Shown: piece after piece, positions 22,735 through 35,048 of the stretch
Numbering within the stretch: the first letter of the stretch is position 1
Layout: each line of letters begins with the position of its first letter
Origin: Panicum virgatum
Taxonomy: Eukaryota; Streptophyta; Magnoliopsida; Poales; Poaceae
Length of the DNA: 64,000 nt
Direction of reading: 5' to 3'
Assembly (NCBI RefSeq): GCF_016808335.1
Contig: NC_053153.1
Location: 14,209,033-14,273,032, forward strand
Translations under genes and position numbers: made by a program
The notes under the pieces: model-generated
What the model was told of the DNA's origin: nothing
What the model saw: only the letters and a program-made list of their open reading frames with translations
Database searches by the model: none

Positions 22735-23115
22735 CGTAGCCGGACGTGCGGTGAGATGAGAATGTTGCAGCCGGACGTGCGGTGAGATGAGAATGTTTTT
22801 GTTGTTAAATGCAATCAGAGACAATAAACATTGTTGAATGCATTCAGAGACAATAAACGGACGTGCAGTGAGATGAGAATGTTTTGTTGTTAAATGCTAT
22901 CAGAGACAATAAATATTGTTGAATGCATTCAGAGACAATAAACGTGACAGTGATGACAGGAGAATCATGGCCTTGACCGTTGGCACTGATTCACCAGTAA
23001 GTGATGTGCTGAGATGAGAACATTTTTGTTGTTAAATACAATCAGAGACAATAAACGTGACAGTGATGACAGGAGAATCATGGCTTTGACCGTTGGCAAT
23101 GATTCACCAGTAACT
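22735..23115. repeat. Complex local tandem repeats
   Basis: Units of GGACGTGCRGTGAGATGAGAATG (three near-copies), AAATGCAATCAGAGACAATAAAC-like words (five copies, alternating with TTGTTGAATGCATT) and a ~60-bp block (GTGACAGTGATGACAGGAGAATCATGG..., two copies near 22945 and 23056) are interleaved. They lie just upstream of a TATA box at 23174, so they may have been promoter repeats of a lost gene. Confidence 0.8.
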
Positions 23116-23173
23116 GCACTTATCAAAGACAATTACAGTATCCAGGTTTGTTGAATCTGAGGCACCTCCACGC

Positions 23174-23183
23174 CTATATAAAC
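23174..23183 (+). promoter_or_regulatory. TATA box with leader, downstream gene not recognised
   Basis: CTATATAAAC is followed by an A/C-rich leader (CATCCACACACCACAAGC) typical of grass transcription starts. The sequence after 23230 shows no long plus-strand frame or known protein, so the transcription unit is truncated or non-coding. Confidence 0.5.
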
Positions 23184-23607
23184 CAACTTCTTCTCCACTC
23201 ATCCACACACCACAAGCACTTGCTTCAGGTACTCCTATTTAGGAGACCTCTTCTTTCTCCCTCTGCTGCTTTCTGCCATTCCCATCGCTAGCGCTGCGCA
23301 CACAGCTCTAGCGAGAGCAGGCCTTCGGAACCTCTGCTCGCTAAGGTCCTGCACGGGATAGCGGGCAATCAGATTTTTGGGGAGCGTCTTGACGCGACTG
23401 CTCGCTCCCTTAACAACTACTTTGTCTACATCCAGGCGTGAACGACTACTTCGTCTACTTCCTGGTGACTGTTCGTGGGACTGCACTGCGAACACCTTTC
23501 TGCATCGACGTCGTTCGGCTACATCAAGTAAGGCCAGTCAAATAGACAGACGACGAGACGAGCCGCTGTGTGCGGGCTAGGCGGGGTGGCGCTCAGTCGG
23601 AAATTCT

Positions 23608-24491
23608 GGATCTGTTTGGCAGAGGTTCGGCTCCTCCAAAAATAGCTCTGGCTCTAACTTCTCTGGTAGACTGGCTTCTCTAATGGAGCTGGAACCGTTT
23701 TGCAAAATATTTAGCAAAACAGCTTCACTTGTTGGATTGGGGTTGTAAAATGTCTAATTTGTCATTCTCTACATTTTTCTTTTACCTTTTTTTCTCATTT
23801 TTTCTTTTTTCTTTTCCTTTTTTCTCCTCTCTATTTCCTTTTCTTTTTCTTTTCTTTTTTCCTCCTCATCTCTTATCGGTCCGCCCACCCTTATCTCTAT
23901 CGTCTTCCTCACGCTTCCTCCTCCACAGCACATGCGCCGCCTCCTCCTCGCAGCAGACTGCCCCACCTCCCACCGGCCATCGCCGCCGCCTCCGAGCTCC
24001 GCCCGTGCCAACGCCGCTGTCCTTCGCCCACGCCTCCTCCGCAGTGGCCCGCCCCTCCTCCCACCGGCAAGCGTCAGCACCTCCCGAGCTCCGCCCGCGC
24101 CTCCTCCTCGTGCCGCCCATGCCTCCTCACGTCGGCCGCCACCGTGAGCTCCCGCTGGCCCTGCACCTGCGGCCCTGCGGCTCCGCGGCCTCCACCCCAG
24201 CCTCGTCCTTCAGCTCCGCTCGCGCCTCCGACCACCGACCGCCAGATCCCGACGGCCCCAATCCGCCGGCCCCTGCACCCGCCGTCATGAGATGGCGCGA
24301 AGAGGTGCTGCGCGCGGGGCAAAAGGGGCACCGGCATGGAGTAGCTCCATGGAGCCAGACGGAGCCACGGTTTTCAGGCTTCTCCTCCCCAGTGTAAGCC
24401 TATAGGGGCTCCAACAAGAGCTCCAGACTTGGAGCTGGTAGCAAAACCACCGTTTGGCAGGGCTCCGGCTGGAGCCCTGCCAAATAGGGCC
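23608..24491. mobile_element. TIR element, 884 bp (Harbinger-like MITE or related)
   Basis: Left end GGATCTGTTTGGCAGAGG matches the complement of the right end CCCTGCCAAATAGGGCC. TCT lies on both sides (23605-23607 and 24492-24494). The GCTCC/GGAGC words near both ends make a partly palindromic terminus. The interior is pyrimidine-rich without a credible gene. Superfamily is uncertain because a 3-bp TCT duplication is short. Confidence 0.6.
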
Positions 24492-24636
24492 TCTATCTAT
24501 CTTTCCACTAGATTTGTAGTCCACGTATCTTCAAATAATTGACATTTCTATTATAATTATCAGAATTCCTAGCTATTTTCCTGAAGAAATTATCTATTTT
24601 ATCTTCCATTGTTTAAGATTGGTGCAAACTTTAGAT

Positions 24637-24810
24637 TTTTTTTTTTCATTACACATTACAACTCAGACACTCATAACGTACGCACACTCACTCTCTATGA
24701 ACACACATACGCAAACACTATCCCTATAAGCATCTTCGAAGGTTGAGCCGACAAAGCCTCGATATTGATGAAGTCACCACATGCGCCTCGCTAACGGAAA
24801 AGCAACGTTG
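24637..24810 (-). mobile_element. SINE-like element (grass ZmSINE2/LINE-tail type)
   Basis: On the minus strand the sequence runs GGCGCATGTGGTGACTTCATC..., through a GTGTGTTCATAGAGAGTGAGTG-like tail to AATGTGTAATG and a poly-A (seen as T-run at 24637-24648). This tail is shared by grass SINEs and their partner LINE. The 5' limit and tRNA-like boxes are not certain. Confidence 0.45.
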
Positions 24811-25512
24811 AGTGCACAGGCTGGATTTACGGTGGAGGTGGACACATGTTGTATTATGGGTGGTTGTTGTAAATGGAGGAGATATTTCTTTTGGATTTAT
24901 ATTTTTAATCTCATTTTTCTTTCAAACCATAATGCATTTCAAATTCCGTTTGAACCACGGTGTTGCTGAGAATTTATGCAATAAAACAAGATCAAATATG
25001 AATATATATAACTTATTTTCTGGAAAATCAACATCCAAAAACACTCTTTCAACATTTGAATTTACATCTTCAACATTTTGAATATACAATTTCAACTTTT
25101 TCATATAAAACGTTGGACTAGTTTATTTGAAATATTGAACTAAGTTTGCATCAATTTGTTGAACCTAGTCATTTAAATTGTTGACTATATTAGGCTGATA
25201 TTTTGAACATACAGATCGTAAAACCTATAACAAAAACAATGCATTGTTGACGCAGCAAGGAGAAAAAAAAAGAAAAAGAGAAGGAAAGTATAGCTGCCAC
25301 ATTGGCAGAGCTTGTCTGCTTGTAGCTGCTCTCCGGCTGTTGCGTGAATGCCTGATTGGGCCATGATGAAGTGTTTTGACGGGCTGTGGTGGGCCGGGCG
25401 ATGTTAGCTGTTCCCATTTCAAGGAAAGATATATAGGAACCCCCAATAATTACATCCGAGGTAGCACCGTACGTAGATGACCGGGATATACGTACAGCAG
25501 GAGCAGACAGGT

Positions 25513-25548
25513 AATAATGGGACATCAATGTGTCGCCATGCAAGGGAA
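25513..25548 (+). repeat. Short segment duplicated at 8516
   Basis: TAATGGGACATCAATGTG(T)CGCCATGCA is shared with the left part of the 8516-8650 fragment with one difference. Confidence 0.7.
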
Positions 25549-26333
25549 GGAAGAGGATGAGAAGCTAAATAGATTCCAAACTTCAATCGATGTTTTCTTT
25601 TCAACCATACATCCAATTAAAAAAAACTATTTGAACCATATATTCGCTGGAATTATCTAAAAAATGAGATCCAATATGATATTTTTATTTTTATGTAACA
25701 GTTCAATATTTTAGTATACTAGTTCAACAATTTAACATATGATCTTAACATTTGCAACATATTGTTTCAACATTTTTCCAAAAAAAAACATGTTGAACTA
25801 ATTTTTCAAAATGTTGAATTAGTTTTTTAAAATATTGATGCGGTTTGATAATATTGTTGAATCCATTAAAAGAGTCAATTGAGTAAAAAATGAAAATACT
25901 AGACTAGTCTACTAGCTTCCGTGCTCGATGACAAAATACAATCACTGGCTACTCGCTACTGGCTGCTGCTTTACCATTGCAATGCCTTCTCTCTCTTTCA
26001 CCGTTCTGTTGTTCGATACCTGGGCTGGGCTGTGCGACAAAGTCGCTTAACTAACTATCTCGGGCCGGTACGGCCAACACGACGATCCGGCACCTCGTTT
26101 GCAAAGAGCGTAAATTGTACTCCATCGAGTAGTTTGCAACAAGATCCAACACGGTGGGAATTTTTTTTTATCACTACTTGTACAAAGATCCAAATTTGCA
26201 ACAAGAACCCAGGTTACACAAAATTCTGAACTCTTGACTTTGTTGATGCTAATATTGAGCAGCCAAGGTTGTGTTTAGTTCGAAAAAAGTTTGAATTTTG
26301 GTTTTTGTAGCATATTTTATTATTATTTGACAA
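25549..26333. other. AT-rich intergenic stretch
   Basis: It contains many GTTGAA/TTCAAC words on both strands (25680-25870, and also 25020-25200), suggesting an old palindromic MITE-type repeat. No gene was seen. Confidence 0.3.
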
Positions 26334-27060
26334 TCTTACTATTACTAATTGGAGGCTCTTTTGAGCCTCCACATGAAGCCACATAGGATCCTAGGTGGAC
26401 GCTCTGAAAAATACAAATATTCTATAAATTCTCACAAAAATCAGAAACATCCAACCATCAATCCAACAACTCTAATTATATTAACCATCAGATATGTTAT
26501 TTCCTATTAAATTAACCACCTCTGTCATTGTGAAAATAGACTAAAGTAACCCCCTAAACATGTATCTAAATTACCCACCTTTGCCATTATAATAAAAATC
26601 TAAAGTAACCCTCTAATCTTTGTGTAAATTACCCCTATGCCATTATAAAAATAATACAAATGCTCCCCTAAATTTGCATATAAATTATCCAATTACATTA
26701 TTATTATTACAAGTTAAATTACTCATAAATCTAAATCTAAATTATACAATTGTAACAATATATTAAAGTGCACCAATATAAACTTCTAAATTACTATTTC
26801 TTTCAATATCAATATATTATTAATATTATTATTTATATAAAAATGCTATCCATGATATATGTCATCATATATTCATATATGATGAAAGAGATAAGAATAC
26901 CAATTCATAAACAAATAGTTCAACTAAATATATATTAAATACGTATGGAGGTGTGATGCAAAATAAAATCTATTGTATCTACATAATGATAAATATATAT
27001 TTTAGAGTATGCGTTATAATATTTAATAGATGAAAGGAAACATACAGGTGCAAGCCAACT
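26334..27060 (+). mobile_element. Helitron-like sequence, 3' end unresolved
   Basis: It starts A|TCTTACTATTACTAATTGG, with GAGGCTCTTTTGAGCCTCCAC and AT-rich blocks of the form AAATTACCCACC-TGCCATTAT. The same composition and words occur in the Helitrons at 61395-62989. No hairpin plus CTAG terminus was found before the MITE at 27482, so the right limit is a guess. Confidence 0.45.
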
Positions 27061-27481
27061 TCTTCGTGCAAACCGTGCATACTTCAATCTGAGCCACCGG
27101 ATCAAAATCCAAGGGGACGCGCAGAGGGAGTGGAAGGAGAGATTTGCAAAAGTGTGATTACCCAATCCAAAGGCGGGCAGTTAATTGTAAAATTACACAA
27201 TCCCCCCATGCCCCTTGGATGTTGTTCCGGTGGCCCAATTGGAGTTTACACGGTTTGTTTGGTTTGCACACCTGATATCTTCACTAGATGAAAAGGACGT
27301 GAGATAGATAATTATAATTATTGACATCATTCTTATATTAATTCTAATTAACCCATGCGGGATTGATAGACTAGTTAATATATAATCATGGATCAATTAG
27401 ATTTAAAAGATTCGTCTCGTGAAACAGTTAAGAATCCAAGTTCGCACGTTGTACGGCATGTCCTGCTGCCTACTCGTATTA

Positions 27482-27839
27482 GGCTCTGTTTAGATCTTAA
27501 TCTGTAAACCCCGTAAACGCAAAAAAAAAACATCACATCGAATGTTGGGAAACATGCATGGAGTACTAAATGAAGTCTATTTATAAAACTTTTTGCATGG
27601 ATGGGCTGTAAATCGCGAGACGAATCTAATAAGTCTACTTAATCTATGATTTGCAACCGTGATACTACAGTAACCATCCACTAATTATGAATTAATCATA
27701 GATTAATTAGTATCATTAGAATTGTCTCGCGATTTACAACCCATCTATGCAAAAAGTTTTGTAAATATACTTCATTTAGTACTTCAAATTAGTAAGATTC
27801 CAACGCAAAATTTTTACATGTAAAAAACTAAACACGGCA
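27482..27839. mobile_element. PIF/Harbinger (Tourist-like) MITE, 358 bp
   Basis: Ends GGCTCTGTTTAG and the complement of CTAAACACGGCA are flanked by TTA at 27479-27481 and 27840-27842. GTAAATCGCGAGACGAATC and its complement GATTTACAACCC lie symmetrically inside, giving a long imperfect palindrome. Confidence 0.8.
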
Positions 27840-27943
27840 TTAAGCATTCGCCTTGCTGAGTTCGAGGTGTCCCAGACTAGCTGATCAAATTTTTCAGACC
27901 TGGTTCGTGCTCACAAGCAGCAGCGACAAGTACTGTTTGCGCG

Positions 27944-28110
27944 TACGCCGTCGAGGAAAAAGTGAATGAAACAAAGGAATGCAGCATGCAGGCAGGGTGG
28001 TCCTCCTTGCAGTTGAGATGCTGCTAGTCAGGGCTCGCTCACTTTGGGCCGCTTCGAAGTTCGGACCGGGCCAGCGTCTATCCTTTTGAGACGGCGAGGA
28101 AAGCAAAGGC
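27944..28110 (+). repeat. Segment duplicated at 8550-8650
   Basis: GCGTACGCCGTCGAGGAAAAA ... GACGGCGAGGAAAGCAAAG is shared with the 8.5 kb copy. That copy lacks about 70 bp between GGTGGTC and TATCCTTTT. The deletion ends share GTC. Confidence 0.75.
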
Positions 28111-29626
28111 CGCCGGCGTGGGGCTGCTAGCCTGCTACTACCACAAGTCCACAAGTACTCTAGACCACTAGTACTACAGGGGCACAGACCTGTCTGCCCG
28201 GCATGGCATCGCCATCGGCATGGCATGCACCCCCTCCATCTCTGAACCTGAACCGCGTCGCCCCTTTGGCCTTTGGCCTTTGGGGGCCCGCTGCTTTCGT
28301 GTCCCCTGCCCCGCCCACACCGCCTCCTGCTTTACCCATATTTCATTCCTTGCGAGGGAAAAGAAATGCAGCAAAGCAAGGCCTATTGGCAGTTCGCAGC
28401 ACCAGCAGGCCAGCACAATGGCAGCAGCTCCTGCATCTTCAGAGCCTTCAGCCTTGCTTTGTGCGCAAGCATGCAGAGCGGCATGCCGTGCGTGCTGTTT
28501 CAGGTGATCATTTCGTTCCCAGCATGAACAAGTTGCATATCCTACGATGGGCGCGATCCAACTTCTCTGACCTCATGAAGCGAAGTCACAACTCACAAGG
28601 AGAACAGTCTGGATGAGCAGTACTCCCTACTATGAATCACTGTAGCAGGTACTGTTCACAGTGATCCATGGGTACTGTAGCAATCGGCCATATCCATTCA
28701 CGCCTTCAGCAAGTCAGGGAATCCCGATTGCGATGGGCGTGGAAGAAAGTTACCAGGTGCAGTTTGCTGTACAAGCCATCATTTCATTTCGACTAAAAAT
28801 GAATTTGATCGAGCCGGCAGAGCGGCTCCTCTTGTTACATCAGGAGGCCAGAAAAACACTCCTTTTTTGTAAAGCGAAAACAAACAAAAAGGAGAAAACA
28901 GCAGGCCTCCTTCCGAGCTCAGACAGCTATGGGGAGAAGGAAAAAAAAAGGAAGAATTGTGTCATGAAGGGGGTAATCCAAACGCATCATGCAAATTACC
29001 TTCACAATGTTAGTCTTTAGCTCATCTTGGACACAAAAACACTCCTTTTTTTGTAAATCGGGACTCGTGGACGGTTAGCTTCGAACTGTGCAAATAATTA
29101 CTGTTCATGTTTAAAAGGAGCTGCATTAGTCATACAGCTTGTTTAAATAAATCTCGCACGAATTTTCTTGACATGGTTTAGCAGATCATACCTAATCTTA
29201 CAATCAGAAAGACTCTCCTTGAGTATCTGCATGTTAACAACAGTAGGAATTGGGGTGTCAATTGCAGCAATTTTTTCCAAACATTGTTTTATGAAACACA
29301 TCCTCTGCGTGTGCAGAAGCAGGCTCTAGACACGATGGGCACAGACACTCGAGACAAAAGGAATGGATAGTTCAGGAGTCACCTGTTAGCAACAAACATT
29401 CCAGCCCATGGAATCTTGGGAGGAATGAACTTCAGTCAGTCATCAGAAGGTGCACGTAACGAGGAAGGTCTGCAGGATTCCCAACACCACATGGGGGTTA
29501 TGATGAGTAGAAAGAATGCTTTCACATGGAACTCAGAGCATCAGTCAGGCAACAAGCTTTAAACAATGTGATGCTGCCAGGTCCATAGAATATACAAACC
29601 TTGGCTGCCTCCATTGAGATGCACAA
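28111..29626. other. Intergenic region and 3' flank of the 5-phosphatase gene
   Basis: No supported gene. Short frames at 28200-28620 and 28661-29020 lack any motif or splice support. The last few hundred bases before 29627 presumably hold the 3' UTR of the minus-strand gene. Confidence 0.4.
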
Positions 29627-32600
29627 TCAGTAAAAGTTTATATCCATGTAACTGCGTGGATAAGTTGGGTATCGTAGTTCGTCTACTCCCAGAAGAGAAG
29701 CAGAACGTGTAATGCCACTGAACTGAGATTGGCTCGGAATCTGAACCTCTGCTGTGAAAATGCTGTACACAGGTCTGTGATCCGAGAACCGAGACTCGCC
29801 ACGCACGTAACATAGTTGGTTTAGACCTCGTCCATACCATAGAATCCGGTCGCACCTTCATAAGAGAATGAAAGGCTGTTATGAACACGACATATATGTA
29901 TAAGGGGATGAATAATGCGTGCATAGCAGCTTTGATTTGATCACAGGAGACATCCTTTACACTGCTCAGTAAGTCCAATTTAGTGAAATTTACCATGCCG
30001 GTGTTCTTCGCTTCTCATTTGGATGCATATCATCGCCAGCATATCTATCAGAGTTGTACGAGTATTTATATGTGGGAGGAAAGTAAATTCGCCCTTCTTT
30101 CCAGCCTGCAAAGACCCGACCAAATCTTTGCTCTATGCGAAGCTGTAACAGAAATGTCAAATGTAAGAAGCCAACCAAAGACATCTTCATAACAAGAGGC
30201 ATAACTCTGTTATAAGTTTGTATGATAATAGCTAACCTGGTCCTTTTCCAATAACTGTTTCCAATTGTGCATCTCAACTAAAGCCTTCACTGAGCGGTAG
30301 GAAAGAGCTATCCGGTAATTAAGATCCCCAAACCAAATAATACGACTGAAAAGAAATAAAATAGATAGAGTAAGATTGATGCTATCAAACTTGTTCACTG
30401 AATTTTAACTGTGAAGTGCCTAACTGATCCAAAAAAAGCAGAATATGTGAAACATTAGTTAACTACTCACTCATGATCAAGAATTGTCTCAGGTGACTTC
30501 TCGTCACCTGCTCCATGAACATGCGGAAATCTGGTCTTCCTCAAAATTTCCACTACATCTGCATTTCGTCTAAGTTGATCACCATCCTTTTGGCCTGATG
30601 TTAAGTGAGTGCACACAAAGCAGAAGCTTGTCTGATGCAGAGACATACTGATTGATATCGACCCCTGAGTTTAATAAAAAAAAGAATGAGGATAAAAAAA
30701 AAGATTCAATAAAATGGATGCACACACTAAAAGCTAAGGTCTTAAATAATAGTTGAAAACATTATATTATAACTGAAATGAAAAGGATAACAACAGGTAC
30801 CTTGTTTCCAAGATAGCCCATCAGGCCTCTACCAACACATGAAACCTTCAAGTTCTTCACATGTTCCCTTATATCACTCCGTACCCACACCATGAGAAAA
30901 ATTCCAACCATTTGCTTGCTGGCAACTAAGCAATACCTGAGTTTTCATGGAGAATACAAATTCAGTTCAGAGGATTGTAGTCTTCAACAAAGGAATCCAT
31001 AACAGCAAATTAACTTTAAGGAAACATGAGCTATATAGTATGGTAAGGGTTGAGAAAATTACCTAGAATCAGTGCATAGTGGAGCACCATATCCACCTGG
31101 CATTGGTGGGAAGAATATACCACTAGGGGATTCCTCGTCAATATTCTCATCATCAGATGACCCACCACATCTCATACTAGTGTCAACATCACTTGGCCTG
31201 CTCCCGAAGCTAATACGGTCGCAAACACTGAAACGACGGTCCACTAACGAGTGTGGATCCATCATGTCAATCCTTGAACTACGATTGAAGGACTGGAATG
31301 AACGTCGATGGAAGAATGACGAGTTCCTTTGTCTTCTTGATGATCGCTCAAAGTCCACATTGAGCTCCACAATAGGATCTGGAGCCGGTGAAGGGGTGTG
31401 GTAATTGTAGACACCAGTGCTTTGTTGATCAAGATTATTTAGAGTTTTCCTAACAAGGGAAACCCATTTCTTTGCTGGACCGTTGTCTTCAGTCAATAGA
31501 ACATTACCAGCATTCAAGGGAACAATTTCCTGAAACCTGGCATGACAACTTATGTTAGGTTCCTTTTCTATTAGAACCGTTTTTAGATATGCTTCTTAGT
31601 TTAGAAAAATATAAGATGATTAAATAAATGCACGAGTCAAACAATATACCCTATCACATATATATCAGCAGCAGGAGAAGTATGAAGCCAGTCCTCCAGA
31701 TTCAAATGACTAGATGGTGCCCTTCCGCCCACATTCCATGTAGCAACGAAGACCCTAAGCACACAAGCGTATGTATTGTCATATCACAGGAATTTTCTTT
31801 AACCAATGATTAGTGGACTGATGAAGAATTACTAAAAGAAACAATCTATTTACCTGTAGTCCTGTGTGTTTGTGATATAAGCACCGTCAAATCCATTTCC
31901 TAGTCTACCATCCCGATCTGCATTCCTCTTAGGCAACCTCTCTATGTAGACATAAAGTAAACTCAGTCACACTTATCACCGAACATAAAGATAATCCAGT
32001 CATGATATTTGCAGTTTTGCACGAAACAGAACATAAGGTGTGAAAAAAAATCTGAAGATACCATAGTTACTGTCAGGAGGCAAGCAAAATGTACCTGTCC
32101 TGCTTTTCTTGGATTTGCAAGCATCTCTATCAGAGAAACTGGTCCTCCACTGCACTCCGACTGAAATTATCAGAAGGAAATTTAGCACGGAAACAGTAAA
32201 AGAAAGTTCTAGTTATTGGAGTCACAAAGATATTGTGGTCGCTTCTGCAACCTCAAGTGAGGAAATTCACTGAAGAGAACAGGAAACAAGAACCATGTTT
32301 ATCCTAGTAGAATAACAGAAATCCACTGCTGTTTGCGCAACAAAAAACAGAAATCTACTGCTCTAAAGAGAAATTTTAGCAGAGAAATCATGCAGGGAAC
32401 TTAAACTCACCAATTTATGAACAGAAGCAGATCATATAGTTAAAAAGCTGGTAGGGTGTTGCTAGATGAATGTACCTTCCTCGGCCACATAATCCGAATG
32501 GAAGTCCTTCGCCTTTGTTTTGATGTTGAACCACTTCCTAACAAGGGTCCTGGACCAGGATAGCTTTATGCACACCAATCACAAGCAAAGCAAGATCAGG

Positions 32601-32693
32601 GACGAGCACAGAAACATCACAATAAGGAATGAAGAGGATAGCTGCCAATATGTAAACACTTACCTTGTTCTTGCTTGAATTGTCATCTCTCAT
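29627..32693 (-). CDS. Type I inositol polyphosphate 5-phosphatase, 11 exons, 555 aa
   Basis: Hydrolyses the 5-phosphate of inositol polyphosphates such as Ins(1,4,5)P3, and possibly phosphoinositides, ending Ca2+ and lipid signals. Exons, transcript order, minus strand: 32693-32664, 32563-32476, 32160-32095, 31941-31854, 31754-31650, 31536-31063, 30936-30801, 30664-30471, 30345-30237, 30142-29994, 29855-29627. All introns are GT-AG and phases join to 1668 nt. The plant N-terminal motif is [14 protein letters not shown] (~19-32). Catalytic-domain motifs are VATWNVGG (~94-101), [12 protein letters not shown] (~126), CTHLTSG (~347), WFGDLNYR (398-405), PAWCDRIL (478-485) and SDHRPV (504-509). 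A serine/arginine-rich insert (~175-280) in the largest exon is typical of the plant type I group. Length is close to the family norm and no lesion is seen. The ATG at 32691-32693 is the first in frame with RKW. Closest to the CVP2/CVL1-type subfamily, but the exact orthologue is not claimed. Confidence 0.95.
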
Positions 32694-33229
32694 TGTCTCA
32701 GTGCTTCCTCATGCAGCTAGCTCCAAGGGATGAGTCTCCCCCACTCCTCGAAGCCTCCAAACGTGGGCGCTTTTACTTCCTCTCAAACAGTACCTCCGAA
32801 CAGAATCAGGGGAGAACCGGATTCTGCTACCTAATTTTCCCCCTTTTTGTGAAACGAAGTAGACCAGACTGGCCCTTGCTTTTCCAAACTATGGGCCGGC
32901 TAACGAGCCAGAGAATTCCCTAGAACTATTTGGGAAGACTCCAAAATGCAATCTTTCGGACAAGAATCCAACACAAGAAAACGAAGGGGGATAGGAAAAA
33001 TTTGAGAGATCACACTGGCCTGTGGGGAAAAGATGAAGAACAGAAGCGGACGGAGCAGAAACCTTCAGGATTGAGGAACAAAACCACGAGCACAGATGCA
33101 GGAAAGCTCTTGCCAGCACCGCCAGCACAAGAAATCGCTGACGGTGAAGGAAAGAAACTGAGCAAGGCCTCGATCAAATGCGGGGGCTTTCAGAGAGTCC
33201 AAAACGGGCTCCTCCCTCACGAACCAAAC

Positions 33230-33610
33230 CCGCAGCTCAGCTCGGCAGATCAATGCCCGAAAGCAGTTAACCGCCCCGGACCATAAAGAAACGCCCACAG
33301 AGGCAGAACAGAAGAGCAGCGGAAGTAAATGAGCGCCCAGGAACACGGCGGAGGGCACGGAGGCGACCAGCGCGGCGCCGCCTCGAGCAATGCAAGGACC
33401 GGACCGGGGAAGCGGCTCCGGAGCTGAGCGGATGGCGCGGCCGCGGATTTGAAGGCCCGGCCCGGGGTGGGAGATGGGGCGAGGCTGCGGACAGTGCAAG
33501 GACGGACGGACACGCTGCTCCGAGTCTGCGCGCTCGTGCTGTTCGAGAAGGCGAGGCGAGGCGAGGCGAGAGTAGGGGAGTGGGAGCGCAGCGCAGCAGC
33601 CGCGGCAGTA
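33230..33610 (-). promoter_or_regulatory. GC/CpG-rich upstream region of the 5-phosphatase gene
   Basis: A GC-rich block lies 0.5-0.9 kb upstream of the start codon, directly bordered by the hAT element at 33616. Such blocks in grasses usually mark the transcription start and 5' UTR. No clear TATA box was found. An unseen 5' UTR intron between here and 32693 is likely. Confidence 0.4.
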
Positions 33611-33615
33611 GTGAG

Positions 33616-34186
33616 CAGGGTTAACGTATCCGACCGCTAACCGCCGGCCACCGGTTCCGGTTTACCGGACCAGTTTGGCCGGTTACCTGTAGAAACCGGT
33701 CAAATCCAAATTTGAATTCAAAAAACTCAGTTCAACCGGTTCGTACCGGTATACCGGTCGGTTAGACCGGTTTACTGGTCGGTTTGACTGGTTTACCGGC
33801 CGGTTTGATCGGTTTGAATTCAAATCCAAATTTAGAATCGCATGTGTAACTGTTTTGGACCGGTATACCGGCCGGTTAGACCGGTTTACCGGCCGGTTTG
33901 ACCGATTTATCGGCCGGTTAGACCGATTTATCAAGTGGGCCTTAATGGGCCGTCTCATTTTTTCTTTTTCTTTTTTGTTTTAACTTTAAATGCCTGAAAA
34001 GTATGTTAAACGAATGAATTTTGGAGAAAATTTGACACCATTAGATTCGTTGCACCTTGAAGTATTTTTAGGAATTTTTTGGGATTTTTCATTTTTTTGA
34101 ATTCAAATTTAAATTTTGAATTTGGACCGGTTTCATACCGAACCGAACCGGAACCGGACCGGTTACCGACGGTTCGGTTAACCCTG
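33616..34186. mobile_element. hAT MITE rich in ACCGGT repeats, 571 bp
   Basis: Terminal repeats are CAGGGTTAAC at the left and GTTAACCCTG at the right. Exact 8-bp duplications GTAGTGAG lie at 33608-33615 and 34187-34194. The left half carries more than ten ACCGGT/GACCGGTTTA-type words in tandem (33650-33930). These make a spurious Asn-Arg-Pro-Val repeat frame on the minus strand. Confidence 0.9.
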
Positions 34187-34816
34187 GTAGTGAGTACTGA
34201 GTACTGGGGACAGTGAGCTTTGGATGGAGCTGAGAAATATGATGGAGGGAGAGGGAATAAAGCTAAAGCTTTGGGGCCTCCCTGGTGTTTTTTCCCCTTC
34301 CACCTACGTAGCCTTTGCTCTTTAGCTCCGAAACCAAGGCAAACCCTGCGAGTTTTGGCTGGACTTTTTCTGACGTTTTCTTGGGAAACTGTTGACCGTA
34401 GTCTACGCCAAATCTGAAACTTGCTAATTTGGGTTAGGACTGAACTTCGAACCCTTTTTTCTTCTTATTAAGATTGACAGATTGTAAAGGCCACTACGTG
34501 ACAGACCGTTTTAAGAGCTGAGACCACGAGAGATGGGTAGTTGGGTACTACCATGACACGAAAATTATGTCCCTTCTCCAACTTATGGCTGTACAAAAGT
34601 CCACCAGATTTAGAGGCCGTTGGTGCTGACCAAGCACAGTTTGGTATTCCATCCATGAGCAACTGCAGCATGAATGGATTTTTAGACGGGGTATAAAAAC
34701 GGTGCTTGATTGTTCACCGACTAGATGAAAATATCTGGACAAAGTGCCAAACGTCACGTACAACATGATAAGAATACTACTGTAGTCCCACGTACAGGGC
34801 TCATTAACGGTAATAA

Positions 34817-35048
34817 GGGTGTGTTTAGTTGGTGAAAATTTTTAGATTCAGCTACTGTAGCACTTTCGTTTGTATTTAGCAATCAGTGTTCAATTATGGA
34901 TTAGTTAGGCTCAAAAGATTCATCTCATCATTTACAGCTAAACTGTGTAATTGATTATTTTTTTAACTATATTTAGTATTCCATGCATGTGTCCAAAAAA
35001 TTTGATGTGACAGAGAATCTTGAAAATTTTTGGGAAGTAAACATGGCC
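34817..35048. mobile_element. PIF/Harbinger (Tourist-like) MITE, 232 bp
   Basis: TAA duplications lie at 34814-34816 and 35049-35051. Ends GGGTGTGTTTAGTTGG and the complement of GGAAGTAAACATGGCC share AAAATTTTT-GATTC extensions. Confidence 0.85.

Noticed and set aside
33683..33958. Asn-Arg-Pro-Val repeat protein on the minus strand
   Set aside because: Translation of the ACCGGT array in the hAT element, not a gene.
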